Shown: piece after piece, positions 1 through 6,907 of the stretch | Layout of the letters: every line of letters starts with the position of its first letter | How positions within the stretch are numbered: position 1 is the stretch's first letter | NCBI GenBank assembly: GCA_014896635.1 | Contig: JADBKA010000110.1 | Span: 1 to 14,619 of the forward strand | From: Ktedonobacteraceae bacterium | Lineage (GTDB): Bacteria > Chloroflexota > Ktedonobacteria > Ktedonobacterales > Ktedonobacteraceae | Reading direction: 5' to 3' | Length of the DNA stretch: 14,619 bases | Notes under the pieces: model-generated | The model's input: only the letters and a program-made list of their open reading frames with translations | What the model was told of the DNA's origin: nothing | Databases searched by the model: none | Translations under genes and position numbers: made by a program

Positions 1-180
1 GGCGGGGGCTTCGGGGGAGTCCCCCGAAACCCTCTTTTCCCCTATTTTCTTCGAGGGAAGAGACGGGAGAGGCAGGGGTCCAGGGGACGGTCAGTCCCCT
101 GGCGGGGGCTTCGGGGGAGTCCCCCGAAAAGCCCATTTCCCCTTTTTCTTCGAGGGAAAAGACGGGAGAAAGAAACGGGG
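1..180. repeat. Tandem pair of ~100-bp GC-rich palindromic repeat units
   Basis: Two near-identical units start at 1 and 101. Each begins with GGCGGGGGC, then an 8-bp inverted repeat (TTCGGGGG / CCCCCGAA, 3-nt loop) at 10-28 and 110-128, then a CCTTTTTCTTCGAGGGAA-like tract and GACGGGAGA. Between them lies a second perfect hairpin, CCAGGGGAC / GTCCCCTGG, at 80-102. Read on the minus strand the block matches the intergenic element at 14187-14252, so it belongs to the dispersed family in this window. It carries no plausible ORF. The 5' edge is cut by the window, so more units may lie upstream. Confidence 0.8.
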
Positions 181-221
181 AAAAAAGATCAAAACATGTC
201 TCATGTGTAAAGGAAGGATAA

Positions 222-1271
222 ATGAGCATCGAGCAGTATCTCAGCACAGCGCCGAAGGCGGAACTCCATGTGCATCTCGAAGGCTCCATCCAGCCGGCGA
301 CGCTGCTCACTCTGGCGCAGCGCAACGGCGTTAAGTTGCCTGTGCGCACGCTGGCAGAGATGCAGGACTGGTTTACTTTCCGCGATTTCAACCACTTTGT
401 AGAAGTGTATGTAGATGTCTCGAAGTGTTTGAAAACAAGCGAGGATTACGAGCTGATCACCTACGAATTCGGCGCGAATATGGCGCGGCAGCACATACGC
501 TATGCCGAGGTGACCTTCTCGCCGAGCACCCACTACTATACGCTCGGCATTTCTCATGATACCTATTTCAGCGGACTGACACGCGGACGAGAGCGGGCGC
601 GGGCCGATTTTGGCGTGGAGATTCGCTGGATCTTCGATATTGTGCGCAATATCGAGGATGAGGCGCGACGGCACAAACTGGCCGATTTTGTGACCGCAGT
701 GGCAATAGAAGGCAAGGAAGACGGTGTGGTGGCCCTGGGACTTGGCGGAGCAGAAGACAGCTATCCCCCGGAGCAGTTCGCACCCTGGTTCGAGAAGGCG
801 CTGGCGGCGGGACTGCACAGTGCGCCGCACGCAGGCGAGATGGCAGGGCCGCAGAGCGTCTGGGGAGCGATCAGGACACTGGGAGCCGAGCGTATCGGGC
901 ATGGTGTGCGCTCCATCGAAGATTCGGCCCTTGTCGAGTATCTCGCCGGGCAGCGTATTCCCCTGGAAGTCTGTCCGACAAGCAACCTCAAGCTGGGAGT
1001 CTACAGCGACTATGCGCAGCATCCCTTGCCGCACCTGCATGCCGCCGGTGTCGTCGTCACCGTCAACTCCGACGACCCACCACTTTTCAATACGACGCTC
1101 AATGACGAGGTGCAACTGCTGGCCGCGCCATTCCAGCTTGATCTTCAGGCCGTCAATGAAATTCTCCTGAATGGAGTACGCCACAGTTTCCTGCCGCCGC
1201 AGGAGAAGCGGGCAATGGAAACCGCTTTTCGGGCGGAGATGAGACAGCGCCAGCAGGAACTGGGACTGTAA
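222..1271 (+). CDS. add: Adenosine deaminase family protein (adenosine or 6-aminofutalosine deaminase)
   Basis: A metal-dependent amidohydrolase of the adenosine/AMP deaminase family, expected to replace a purine 6-amino group with a keto group in the cytosol. The family landmarks are all visible: the N-terminal HVHLEGS metal site (H16, H18), HAGE (H203, catalytic E206), HGVR (H227) and NSDDPP (D284, D285). The 349-aa length is normal. The ATG at 222 is preceded by AGGAAGGA at good spacing. A small palindrome (ACATG-TCT-CATGT, 194-206) sits just before the ribosome site. The NSDDPPLF form of the last motif differs from the TDDP of classical Add. COG1816 members also deaminate 6-aminodeoxyfutalosine in menaquinone synthesis, so the substrate is open. 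It is convergent with the next gene, 32 bp away. Confidence 0.9.
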   Translation: MSIEQYLSTAPKAELHVHLEGSIQPATLLTLAQRNGVKLPVRTLAEMQDWFTFRDFNHFVEVYVDVSKCLKTSEDYELITYEFGANMARQHIRYAEVTFSPSTHYYTLGISHDTYFSGLTRGRERARADFGVEIRWIFDIVRNIEDEARRHKLADFVTAVAIEGKEDGVVALGLGGAEDSYPPEQFAPWFEKALAAGLHSAPHAGEMAGPQSVWGAIRTLGAERIGHGVRSIEDSALVEYLAGQRIPLEVCPTSNLKLGVYSDYAQHPLPHLHAAGVVVTVNSDDPPLFNTTLNDEVQLLAAPFQLDLQAVNEILLNGVRHSFLPPQEKRAMETAFRAEMRQRQQELGL

Positions 1272-1303
1272 ACGCTACAGGCAGGCTCGTCGGGCAAGCA
1301 AGC

Positions 1304-1738
1304 TCAGCGAGCCTCCAGTACCTTTTTCAACCGGCCTAGCTGATCATCCAGTTGCTTCTTCACTACTGTATTAAGCAGCGGACCGGCAAATCTGAGAGCA
1401 GAGCCGAGATCGCCCTCACCGACCAGTGTCACCTTTGTCGCAATGCCGTTCTCCAGCGGCTCAAATCTGAATTTACTGATAAAGTTCAGTGAACCCGAAG
1501 CCACTTTGAAAGCGAAAGTGGCGGGTGGCTGGTATTCGGTGATCTCGCTGGTCGCCTCGTACTGCTGGCCCATGATCTCACCCTCCTGGTTGTAGGTTGT
1601 GCCAACGCCTGCCGGGCCTTCAGAGGTCTGCTGTACGCTTTTGACCGGCGCCCAGAGCGGATAGTTGTTCATAGTTGATACAAAATCAAAAACGGATTGT
1701 GGTGAACGATAGATGATGATAGTTCTTTCGACTTTCAT
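1304..1738 (-). CDS. SRPBCC (START-like, polyketide cyclase/dehydrase) family protein
   Basis: A 144-aa protein with the helix-grip pattern of the SRPBCC superfamily: an N-terminal strand (MKVERTIIIYRSPQSVFDFV), then W..V..V.......GVGT.Y in the first sheet, a central block ending in an ATF.F strand, and a long C-terminal helix (residues ~118-143, LLNTVVKKQLDDQLGRLKKV). Such proteins bind hydrophobic ligands in a deep cavity; the ligand here is unknown. I chose the ATG at 1738 because GGGAGAGG lies just upstream on this strand. The alternative ATG at 1771 would add 11 residues but has no ribosome site. A weak promoter (TTGCCG, 15 bp, TATAAA on the minus strand, 1776-1802) is possible. No neighbour indicates a pathway. 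Confidence 0.8.
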   Translation of the reverse strand: MKVERTIIIYRSPQSVFDFVSTMNNYPLWAPVKSVQQTSEGPAGVGTTYNQEGEIMGQQYEATSEITEYQPPATFAFKVASGSLNFISKFRFEPLENGIATKVTLVGEGDLGSALRFAGPLLNTVVKKQLDDQLGRLKKVLEAR

Positions 1739-2115
1739 GAACCCCTCTCCCGAATGCTTTGGATACTCCATAGACTTTATACGTTTTTACGTTTCCCGGC
1801 AAGAGAGGTTGTTCCAAAACCCTGGGCTGTTGCAATGTCCTCTCTCCTCTGCAACAGAGGAAAAAAGAGATTTTCAGGAGGTACCCAACCTCATTTTGTG
1901 GAGACCCGGCGCTCCCTTGCCAGGAGGATGAAGCCCCTGGACCCCCTTTTGATCGCTTTTCAACCGGATTTGATGTGATACAATAAATGCAATCGCTTCT
2001 GAATCGTCCTCAAAGCTGTCGCAGCTATCTCCGGCCTGCGTGGCGCACTGAGGGAGAATGCATTTACCGGCTGGTCTACTGGAATCGAGATTGACGAAAG
2101 GCGGCGCGCTATTCT
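1739..2115. other. Divergent intergenic region with small hairpin and dispersed repeat
   Basis: This 377-bp gap separates the SRPBCC gene (-) from the Tricorn gene (+). It contains a 6-bp hairpin CCTCTG-CAA-CAGAGG (1846-1860) of unknown role, the dispersed repeat at 1894-1984, and about 130 bp of leader before the Tricorn ATG. The short ORFs across it overlap the repeat and have no family resemblance, so I do not call them genes. Confidence 0.6.
1894..1984 (+). repeat. Dispersed intergenic repeat, uninterrupted copy
   Basis: This copy aligns closely to the interrupted copy at 10498-10727: TTTGTGG-GACCC, GCCAGG-GG, AAGCCCCTGG, a C-run, then the AT-rich tail ACCGGATTTGATGTGATA (compare CACCGGATCTGATATAAC at 10710-10727). 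It reads in the same direction as the Tricorn gene downstream. The tail ends in TACAAT (1979-1984), which could be a -10 box, but I see no convincing -35. It is the natural empty site for the insertion at 10547-10674. Confidence 0.7.
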
Positions 2116-5100
2116 ATGCCATTTCAAGCATATATTCGTTTTCCGCACATTTACCAGAATCGTATTGTGTTTGTTTCTGAAGATGATCTCTGGCTGATAT
2201 CGGATGAGGGCGGGCGTGCCGAGCGCCTGACCGCCGGAGTGGGCGAGGCGAGTTATCCGCGCTTTTCTCCTGATGGCACATGGCTGGCATTTGTGGGACG
2301 CGAAGAAGGCCCCAGTGAAGTGTTTGTCATGCCGGCAATCGGCGGCCCGGCCAGGCGCCTGACCTATCAATCGGGATTCTGCCAGGTGGCCGGCTGGCTG
2401 CCTGATGGGAGCGAGATCCTCTATGCCAGCAATGCCGGGCAGTTCGCGCCGCGCTTTCATGTGCTCTACGCGATCAAGCCTGCGGGTGGCATGCCGCGCC
2501 AACTCCCGTTTGGCATGGCAAATGCGATCTCCTATGGTCCTCAGGGAGGCATCGTTATCGGGCGCAACATCAATATTACCGATTATGCCCACTGGAAACG
2601 CTATCGTGGCGGGCGGACCGGGCATCTGTGGTGTGATCCTGACGGTAGTGGGAACTTTCGGCGCCTGCTCAAAATCGACGGCAATATCGCCGATCCCTGC
2701 TGGATTGGTGAGCGCATCTACTTCCTCTCCGATCATGAAGGCATCGGTAACATCTACTCGTGTACAGCGACCGGCGAAGATCTGCGCCGCCATACCGATC
2801 ACGAGGATTTCTACGCCCGTCACCTGGCCGGGGATGGTACTCGTCTGGTCTATCATGCCGGTGCTGATCTCTACCTCTTCGATCCCGAAACTGGCAGCAG
2901 TCGCCGTCTCGCTGTCGAATTGCCCAGCCTGCGCACACAACTCCAGCGCAAATTTGTCTCGGCAGCCAGCTATCTCGATACCTACGCCCTGCATCCCCAG
3001 GGCCACTCGGTGGCTCTTACCACGCGCGGCAAAGCCTTTACGTTCGGCAACTGGGAAGGGCCGGTGCTGCAACACGGCGAACTAGATGGCGTACGCTACC
3101 GCTTCCTGGAATGGCTCAACGATGGCAAGCGCCTGGTCGCGGTCTGCGATGCACCTGGCCGCGAAACCCTGGTCATCTTCTGGCCCGAAGAGGAAAGCCT
3201 GCCACAGATTCTTGCTGAGGTCGAATTTGGCCGTGCCGCTGACCTTGTAGTTTCTCCTACTGATGACGTGGTTGCTATTAGCAACCATCGCAATGAGTTA
3301 ATCGTCGTGCATCTTGAGACGGCAAAAGCGCAGGTGCTGGATAGCAGTCGCTATGGCCGCATCAACGGCATTGCCTGGTCGCCGGATGGCCGCTGGCTGG
3401 CCTATGGCTTCCCCATTTCGTCGCAGAGGACCGCCATTAAACTCTGCGATCTGGAGAACGGCGAAACCTATCAGGTGACAGAGCCGGTCCTGCACGACGT
3501 CAAACCCGCTTTTGATCCCGAAGGGAATTACCTCTACTTCCTGGGGTATCGCATCTTCAACCCGGTCTACGACGCCTTGCACTTTGATCTCGGATTCCCA
3601 CGCGGCGTCAAGCCCTATGCAATCATGCTGCGTCGTGATCAGCGTTCTCCGTTCGTTCCGGTACCCAGACCGCCCGGCGAGAAGGAGAGGAAGCCTGAGA
3701 GGAAAGTGCAGAGTGAAGATAAGGATGCAGACGAGACACCATCTTCACAGGAAGGCGACGAAGAAAAGCAAGAAGAGGGAAGCGCGTCATGGGTTGTTAT
3801 TGACCTGGAAGGTATCTCCTCGCGTGTCCTGCCTTTTCCGGTCAACGAGGGTCGTTATAAGGCGGTGCGTGGCATCAAGGGCAAGGCGCTGTTCTTGCAG
3901 TTCCCGGTCGAGGGAATGTTGCATTCTAATAATAATCATACACATGGCGGCGCCATTGATGTCTATGACTTTGAGAATTACAAAAGCGAGCGCCTGATCG
4001 AGCCAGTAGACGACTTTGATCTCTCGCGCGACGCGAAAGTGCTGGTTTACCGTACGGGGAATCGCATGCGTGTGCTCAAGGCAGGTGATAAGCCGCCGCG
4101 AGTCGAGAATGGCGAGCGGTCCGGGCGCGAGAGTGGCTGGCTGGACCTGCATCGTGTCAAAGTGTCTGTCCAGCCGTCTGCTGAATGGAAGCAGATGTTT
4201 GCCGAAGCCTGGCGTTTGCAGCGCGAGCAATTCTGGGATGAGGATATGTCGGGCATCGACTGGGATGCCGTCTACAAACAGTACGCGCCGCTGGTTGAGC
4301 GTGTCGGCTCGCGGTCAGAACTCTCTGATCTGTTATGGGAATTGCAAGGTGAACTGGGAACTTCGCATGCGTATGAACGCGGAGGAGAGTACCGTTCAGG
4401 TCCGTATTACCGGCAGGGATTCCTGGGAGTGGACTGGCGCTATGATGCTGAAAATGCTCGCTACCGCATCGCACGTATTGTCAGAGGCGATCCTTCTGAT
4501 AGCCGCGCGACCTCGCCGCTAACCGGGCCTGGCCTGGATGTGGCCGAAGGGGATGCAATCCTGACGATTAACGGACAGCGTGTCGGACCAGATCGCCCCC
4601 CTGACGAATTGCTCGTCAACCAGGCGGGCCAGGAAGTCCAGCTTGCCGTTGAGGATGCAGAGAGCGGCGAAGTACGTACCATCACTATCAAGGCGCTGGC
4701 AGATGAGACGACAGCGCGTTACCGCGACTGGGTTGAGGCGAACCGGCGCTATGTGCATGAGCGATCTCAGCAGCGGGTCGGGTATATTCATATTCCCAAC
4801 ATGGTTGGGGAGGGCTATGCCGAATTTCATCGTGGTTTTCTCGGTGAGTACGACTATCCCGCGCTGATTGTAGATGTGCGCTGGAACAGCGGCGGACACG
4901 TCTCCGGGTTATTACTGGAGAAACTGGCGCGGCGCCGGATCGGCTATGACTTCCCACGCTGGAGCCAGCCAGTACCTTATCCTGAAGAATCACCACGCGG
5001 CCCGATGGTGGCGCTGACGAACGAACACGCTGGATCGGATGGTGACATTTTCAGTCACAGTTTCAAGCTGATGAACCTGGGACCTTTAATCGGCACGCGC

Positions 5101-5394
5101 ACCTGGGGAGGTGTCATCGGTATTAGCCCGCGTCACCGGTTGGTGGATGGCACGGTGACTACGCAACCTGAGTATTCGTTCTGGTTTAAGGATGTGGGCT
5201 GGAAGGTTGAGAATTACGGTACTGATCCAGATATCGAGGTGGATATCGCGCCGCAGGATTTTGCCGCAGGTGTTGATCCGCAACTTGATCGCGCGATTGC
5301 TGAGGCACTGCGCCTGATCGAGGTACAATCATCGCTGGAGCCAGAGCCGGGTGAGCGTCCACGCCTGGGACGGGGCAGACGTCTCCAAAGTTGA
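2116..5394 (+). CDS. tri: Tricorn protease homologue (peptidase S41B)
   Basis: A 1092-aa cytosolic serine peptidase of the Tricorn family; the Thermoplasma enzyme (about 1071 aa) trims proteasome-size peptides to di- and tripeptides as a large ring assembly. Residues ~1-310 and ~320-680 are beta-propeller repeats (FSPDGTWLAF, WSPDGRWLAY blades). A PDZ domain covers ~762-865 and the S41 catalytic core lies around it. The catalytic set is visible: S750-H751 in ELGTSHAYE, nucleophile S974 in HAGSDGD, and E1032 in VENYGTDPD, each offset +5 to +9 from the Thermoplasma residues. There is no signal peptide. A highly charged Glu/Lys insert (~520-557) interrupts the second propeller. The ribosome site is weak (GAAAGGCGG, about 11 nt upstream). 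No tricorn-interacting aminopeptidase or proteasome gene is adjacent. Confidence 0.95.
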   Translation: MPFQAYIRFPHIYQNRIVFVSEDDLWLISDEGGRAERLTAGVGEASYPRFSPDGTWLAFVGREEGPSEVFVMPAIGGPARRLTYQSGFCQVAGWLPDGSEILYASNAGQFAPRFHVLYAIKPAGGMPRQLPFGMANAISYGPQGGIVIGRNINITDYAHWKRYRGGRTGHLWCDPDGSGNFRRLLKIDGNIADPCWIGERIYFLSDHEGIGNIYSCTATGEDLRRHTDHEDFYARHLAGDGTRLVYHAGADLYLFDPETGSSRRLAVELPSLRTQLQRKFVSAASYLDTYALHPQGHSVALTTRGKAFTFGNWEGPVLQHGELDGVRYRFLEWLNDGKRLVAVCDAPGRETLVIFWPEEESLPQILAEVEFGRAADLVVSPTDDVVAISNHRNELIVVHLETAKAQVLDSSRYGRINGIAWSPDGRWLAYGFPISSQRTAIKLCDLENGETYQVTEPVLHDVKPAFDPEGNYLYFLGYRIFNPVYDALHFDLGFPRGVKPYAIMLRRDQRSPFVPVPRPPGEKERKPERKVQSEDKDADETPSSQEGDEEKQEEGSASWVVIDLEGISSRVLPFPVNEGRYKAVRGIKGKALFLQFPVEGMLHSNNNHTHGGAIDVYDFENYKSERLIEPVDDFDLSRDAKVLVYRTGNRMRVLKAGDKPPRVENGERSGRESGWLDLHRVKVSVQPSAEWKQMFAEAWRLQREQFWDEDMSGIDWDAVYKQYAPLVERVGSRSELSDLLWELQGELGTSHAYERGGEYRSGPYYRQGFLGVDWRYDAENARYRIARIVRGDPSDSRATSPLTGPGLDVAEGDAILTINGQRVGPDRPPDELLVNQAGQEVQLAVEDAESGEVRTITIKALADETTARYRDWVEANRRYVHERSQQRVGYIHIPNMVGEGYAEFHRGFLGEYDYPALIVDVRWNSGGHVSGLLLEKLARRRIGYDFPRWSQPVPYPEESPRGPMVALTNEHAGSDGDIFSHSFKLMNLGPLIGTRTWGGVIGISPRHRLVDGTVTTQPEYSFWFKDVGWKVENYGTDPDIEVDIAPQDFAAGVDPQLDRAIAEALRLIEVQSSLEPEPGERPRLGRGRRLQS

Positions 5395-5476
5395 GGTCCG
5401 GCGTTCCCTGAGACAGCAAAAAGGGACTATGCGCAATCCTGCTGAAACAGGATCTCTAGCGTTTCCTGGCTACTCA

Positions 5477-5485
5477 TGCTATACT
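5477..5485 (+). promoter_or_regulatory. Extended -10 promoter candidate upstream of the FHA gene
   Basis: TGCTATACT, an extended -10 element (TGn plus TATACT). The same 9-mer occurs at the tRNA-Ser promoter and upstream of ino1. No good -35 is seen. It would give the FHA gene a leader of about 205 nt. Confidence 0.4.
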
Positions 5486-5646
5486 ACGAAGAGAGATTCC
5501 CGGTGGGAGCGTGTTGTGTTCGATAAGCAAGCATACTAGCGAGCGTTCTATAAAAAAAGAGACAGGGTTCACATCAGCTTTGAAGAATACAAAAATGATC
5601 ATATGTTTATCAAGAGCAGCGATAGCATGTGTAAACACAGTTTGTG

Positions 5647-5680
5647 AAGGTAGGTATCCTGAAAAGGTAGGTATCCTGAA
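5647..5680 (+). repeat. 17-bp perfect tandem repeat next to the FHA ribosome site
   Basis: AAGGTAGGTATCCTGAA occurs twice head to tail (5647-5663, 5664-5680), two bases before the AGGAGGAAGGA ribosome site. Each unit carries TATCCT, which is complementary to the AGGA of the ribosome site, so it could be an operator pair or an RNA element masking translation. The role is inferred only. Confidence 0.75.
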
Positions 5681-5699
5681 TAGGAGGAAGGATTGAGGA

Positions 5700-6563
5700 A
5701 TGCCCAGAAATATCCCCGGTATAGTACATAGGCGAAGGCGTAAAGAAGTACCTGTCGAGTTACCGATCAGTCCGCAGCCGTTTCCGCCTCCGCAGGTGAA
5801 TCAGCCACCGGTCACTCCTTCTCCTCCCATGCCGTCGCAAATGGCCGGGCAAGGACAGATAATGCCGTCGCCGATGATGGGAAATAATGTGGGCGCGGTA
5901 CCGCAACCGCCGGCGATGCTACCTAATACGCCTCCACCGCTGCCGGGCATGTCTGGGATGTCGAATCAGCCGACGGTCTTGCCTAATACCCCGCCGCCCA
6001 TACCTGGTGTACCGAATCAACCTCAACCTGTACCGGTGACCGTGCTGGCGAATAACCAGGGAGCTTTCCCCGGCTCCCCTGGCTCCAGTCAGCCACCTGC
6101 TTATGGGCAGGCGCCGTCTGGCCCCTCTGCGATGCCGCAGCCTGCCGTACCCAATCCGCCTTCGATGGCTGGGGTATCCTTCCCCGGCCTGTCTCCTACT
6201 GTGAGGCCGGGTCAGGTGACGGCTCCCCCGACCGCGCCTCGGGGAGTTGACGCTCCTCCCGCCAGGATGCTGATCGAGATCGAGGGGAAAATAGTCGGTG
6301 AGGTTCGTTTAAACAAGCCGATTTTGACAATTGGCCGTCAGAGTGGCCGTGATATCCTGGTATCCGATAAGCGCGTTTCTCGCCATCACGCCAGAGTTAT
6401 TGTCGAACAGGGAGCCTGGGTGATCGAAGATGCTGAGAGTGTCAACGGGCTGGTTTACAAAGGTGAGCGGATAAAACGTCGCACGCTGAGCAATGGAGAT
6501 AGTATCTATCTCGCGCCGGATGTTTTATTACGTTACGAAGTAGTGCCGGAACCGGGCAGATAA
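5700..6563 (+). CDS. Proline-rich protein with C-terminal FHA domain
   Basis: A 287-aa protein with two parts. Residues 1-188 are low-complexity, rich in Pro, Gln, Met, Gly and Asn, after a short basic patch (RRRRK, 11-15). It contains two copies of LPNTPPP(L/I)PG at 74-83 and 94-103. Residues ~189-283 form a forkhead-associated domain: GR at 212-213, SRHH at 227-230 and NG at 249-250, the usual phosphothreonine-binding signature. FHA domains dock Thr-phosphorylated partners, so it is probably an adaptor in Ser/Thr kinase signalling. No kinase or phosphatase is adjacent in the window. There is no signal peptide or membrane segment. The ATG follows AGGAGGAAGGA, and the gene ends in a strong terminator. 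Confidence 0.9.
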   Translation: MPRNIPGIVHRRRRKEVPVELPISPQPFPPPQVNQPPVTPSPPMPSQMAGQGQIMPSPMMGNNVGAVPQPPAMLPNTPPPLPGMSGMSNQPTVLPNTPPPIPGVPNQPQPVPVTVLANNQGAFPGSPGSSQPPAYGQAPSGPSAMPQPAVPNPPSMAGVSFPGLSPTVRPGQVTAPPTAPRGVDAPPARMLIEIEGKIVGEVRLNKPILTIGRQSGRDILVSDKRVSRHHARVIVEQGAWVIEDAESVNGLVYKGERIKRRTLSNGDSIYLAPDVLLRYEVVPEPGR

Positions 6564-6580
6564 GTTCGCCCTGGAAAATA

Positions 6581-6620
6581 AAAAAGAGGACACCTTAAAA
6601 AAGACTGGTGTCCTCTTTTT
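6581..6620 (+). terminator. Strong intrinsic (likely bidirectional) terminator
   Basis: A 14-bp perfect stem, AAAAAGAGGACACC / GGTGTCCTCTTTTT, with a 12-nt loop. It begins 17 bp after the FHA stop codon and has a T-run on the plus strand and one on the minus strand. It can therefore stop both the FHA transcript and the tRNA-Ser transcript arriving from the right. Confidence 0.92.
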
Positions 6621-6685
6621 GACTTTTTCAATGAAATTGATATGAGTTCTTATAGAGAATGTTCTGCGGCAAGGAGAGAAATGGA

Positions 6686-6771
6686 CGGAGGAGGTGGGAT
6701 TCGAACCCACGAGGGCTATTCACCCTACACGATTTCCAGTCGTGCTCACTAGGCCACTATGAGACTCCTCC
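6686..6771 (-). tRNA. tRNA-Ser (anticodon GGA)
   Basis: On the minus strand the acceptor GGAGGAG pairs perfectly with CTCCTCC. The anticodon arm is CACGA-CTGGAAA-TCGTG, with anticodon GGA at 6735-6737. The long variable arm (TAGGGTGAATAGCCCTC) is typical of class II tRNA-Ser, and the T arm is GTGGG-TTCGAAT-CCCAC. The discriminator is G and CCA is not encoded. It reads codons UCC/UCU and lies 11 bp downstream of the second tRNA-Ser, probably in one transcript. Confidence 0.96.
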
Positions 6772-6782
6772 AGGCAGGGAAG

Positions 6783-6868
6783 CGGAGAGAGTGGGATTCG
6801 AACCCACGAGGGCTATTCACCCTACCGCTTTTCGAGAGCGGCACATTCGACCACTCTGACATCTCTCC
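6783..6868 (-). tRNA. tRNA-Ser (anticodon CGA)
   Basis: The acceptor GGAGAGA pairs with TCTCTCC. The anticodon arm is CCGCT-CTCGAAA-AGCGG, with anticodon CGA at 6832-6834, which reads UCG. Its T arm and variable arm (35 bp, 6791-6825) are identical to those of the neighbouring tRNA-Ser(GGA), pointing to duplication or gene conversion. The discriminator is G and CCA is not encoded. It is the promoter-proximal gene of the pair. Confidence 0.96.
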
Positions 6869-6875
6869 GCCGATG

Positions 6876-6904
6876 AGTATAGCATATCCCGTCCCGTAGA
6901 GCAA
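6876..6904 (-). promoter_or_regulatory. tRNA-Ser promoter
   Basis: On the minus strand: -35 TTGCTC (6899-6904), a 17-bp spacer, then TATACT (6876-6881) with an extended TGC. The expected start, about 7 nt after the -10, falls at about 6868-6869, which is the first base of the mature tRNA or one base before it. The -35 lies directly after the stop codon of the 92-aa gene. Confidence 0.75.
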
Positions 6905-6907
6905 GCT

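Larger units (their letters stand above)
5395..5699 (+). other. Intergenic leader region before the FHA gene
   Basis: This 305-bp gap has no supported gene. The two overlapping short ORFs in it lack ribosome sites and resemble nothing. It holds an extended -10 promoter candidate at 5477-5485 and a 17-bp tandem repeat at 5647-5680 just before the FHA ribosome site. I see no clear terminator for the Tricorn gene. Confidence 0.5.

Noticed and set aside
1..180. Possible CRISPR array
   Set aside because: Only two ~100-bp units with long internal palindromes and no unique spacers; no cas genes in the window.
201..1184. 327-aa ORF on the minus strand
   Set aside because: It lies fully antisense to the deaminase gene, whose motifs are unmistakable, and its protein resembles no family.
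1960..3075. 371-aa ORF on the minus strand
   Set aside because: Antisense to the Tricorn beta-propeller; no ribosome site or recognisable domain.
5351..5696. Two short ORFs (62 and 61 aa) between the Tricorn and FHA genes
   Set aside because: They overlap each other or the Tricorn end, lack ribosome sites and cross promoter and repeat sequence.
6659..6859. 66-aa ORF reading RRWDSNPRG and ERVGFEPTR
   Set aside because: This is the well-known spurious protein made by translating tRNA-Ser genes on the opposite strand.
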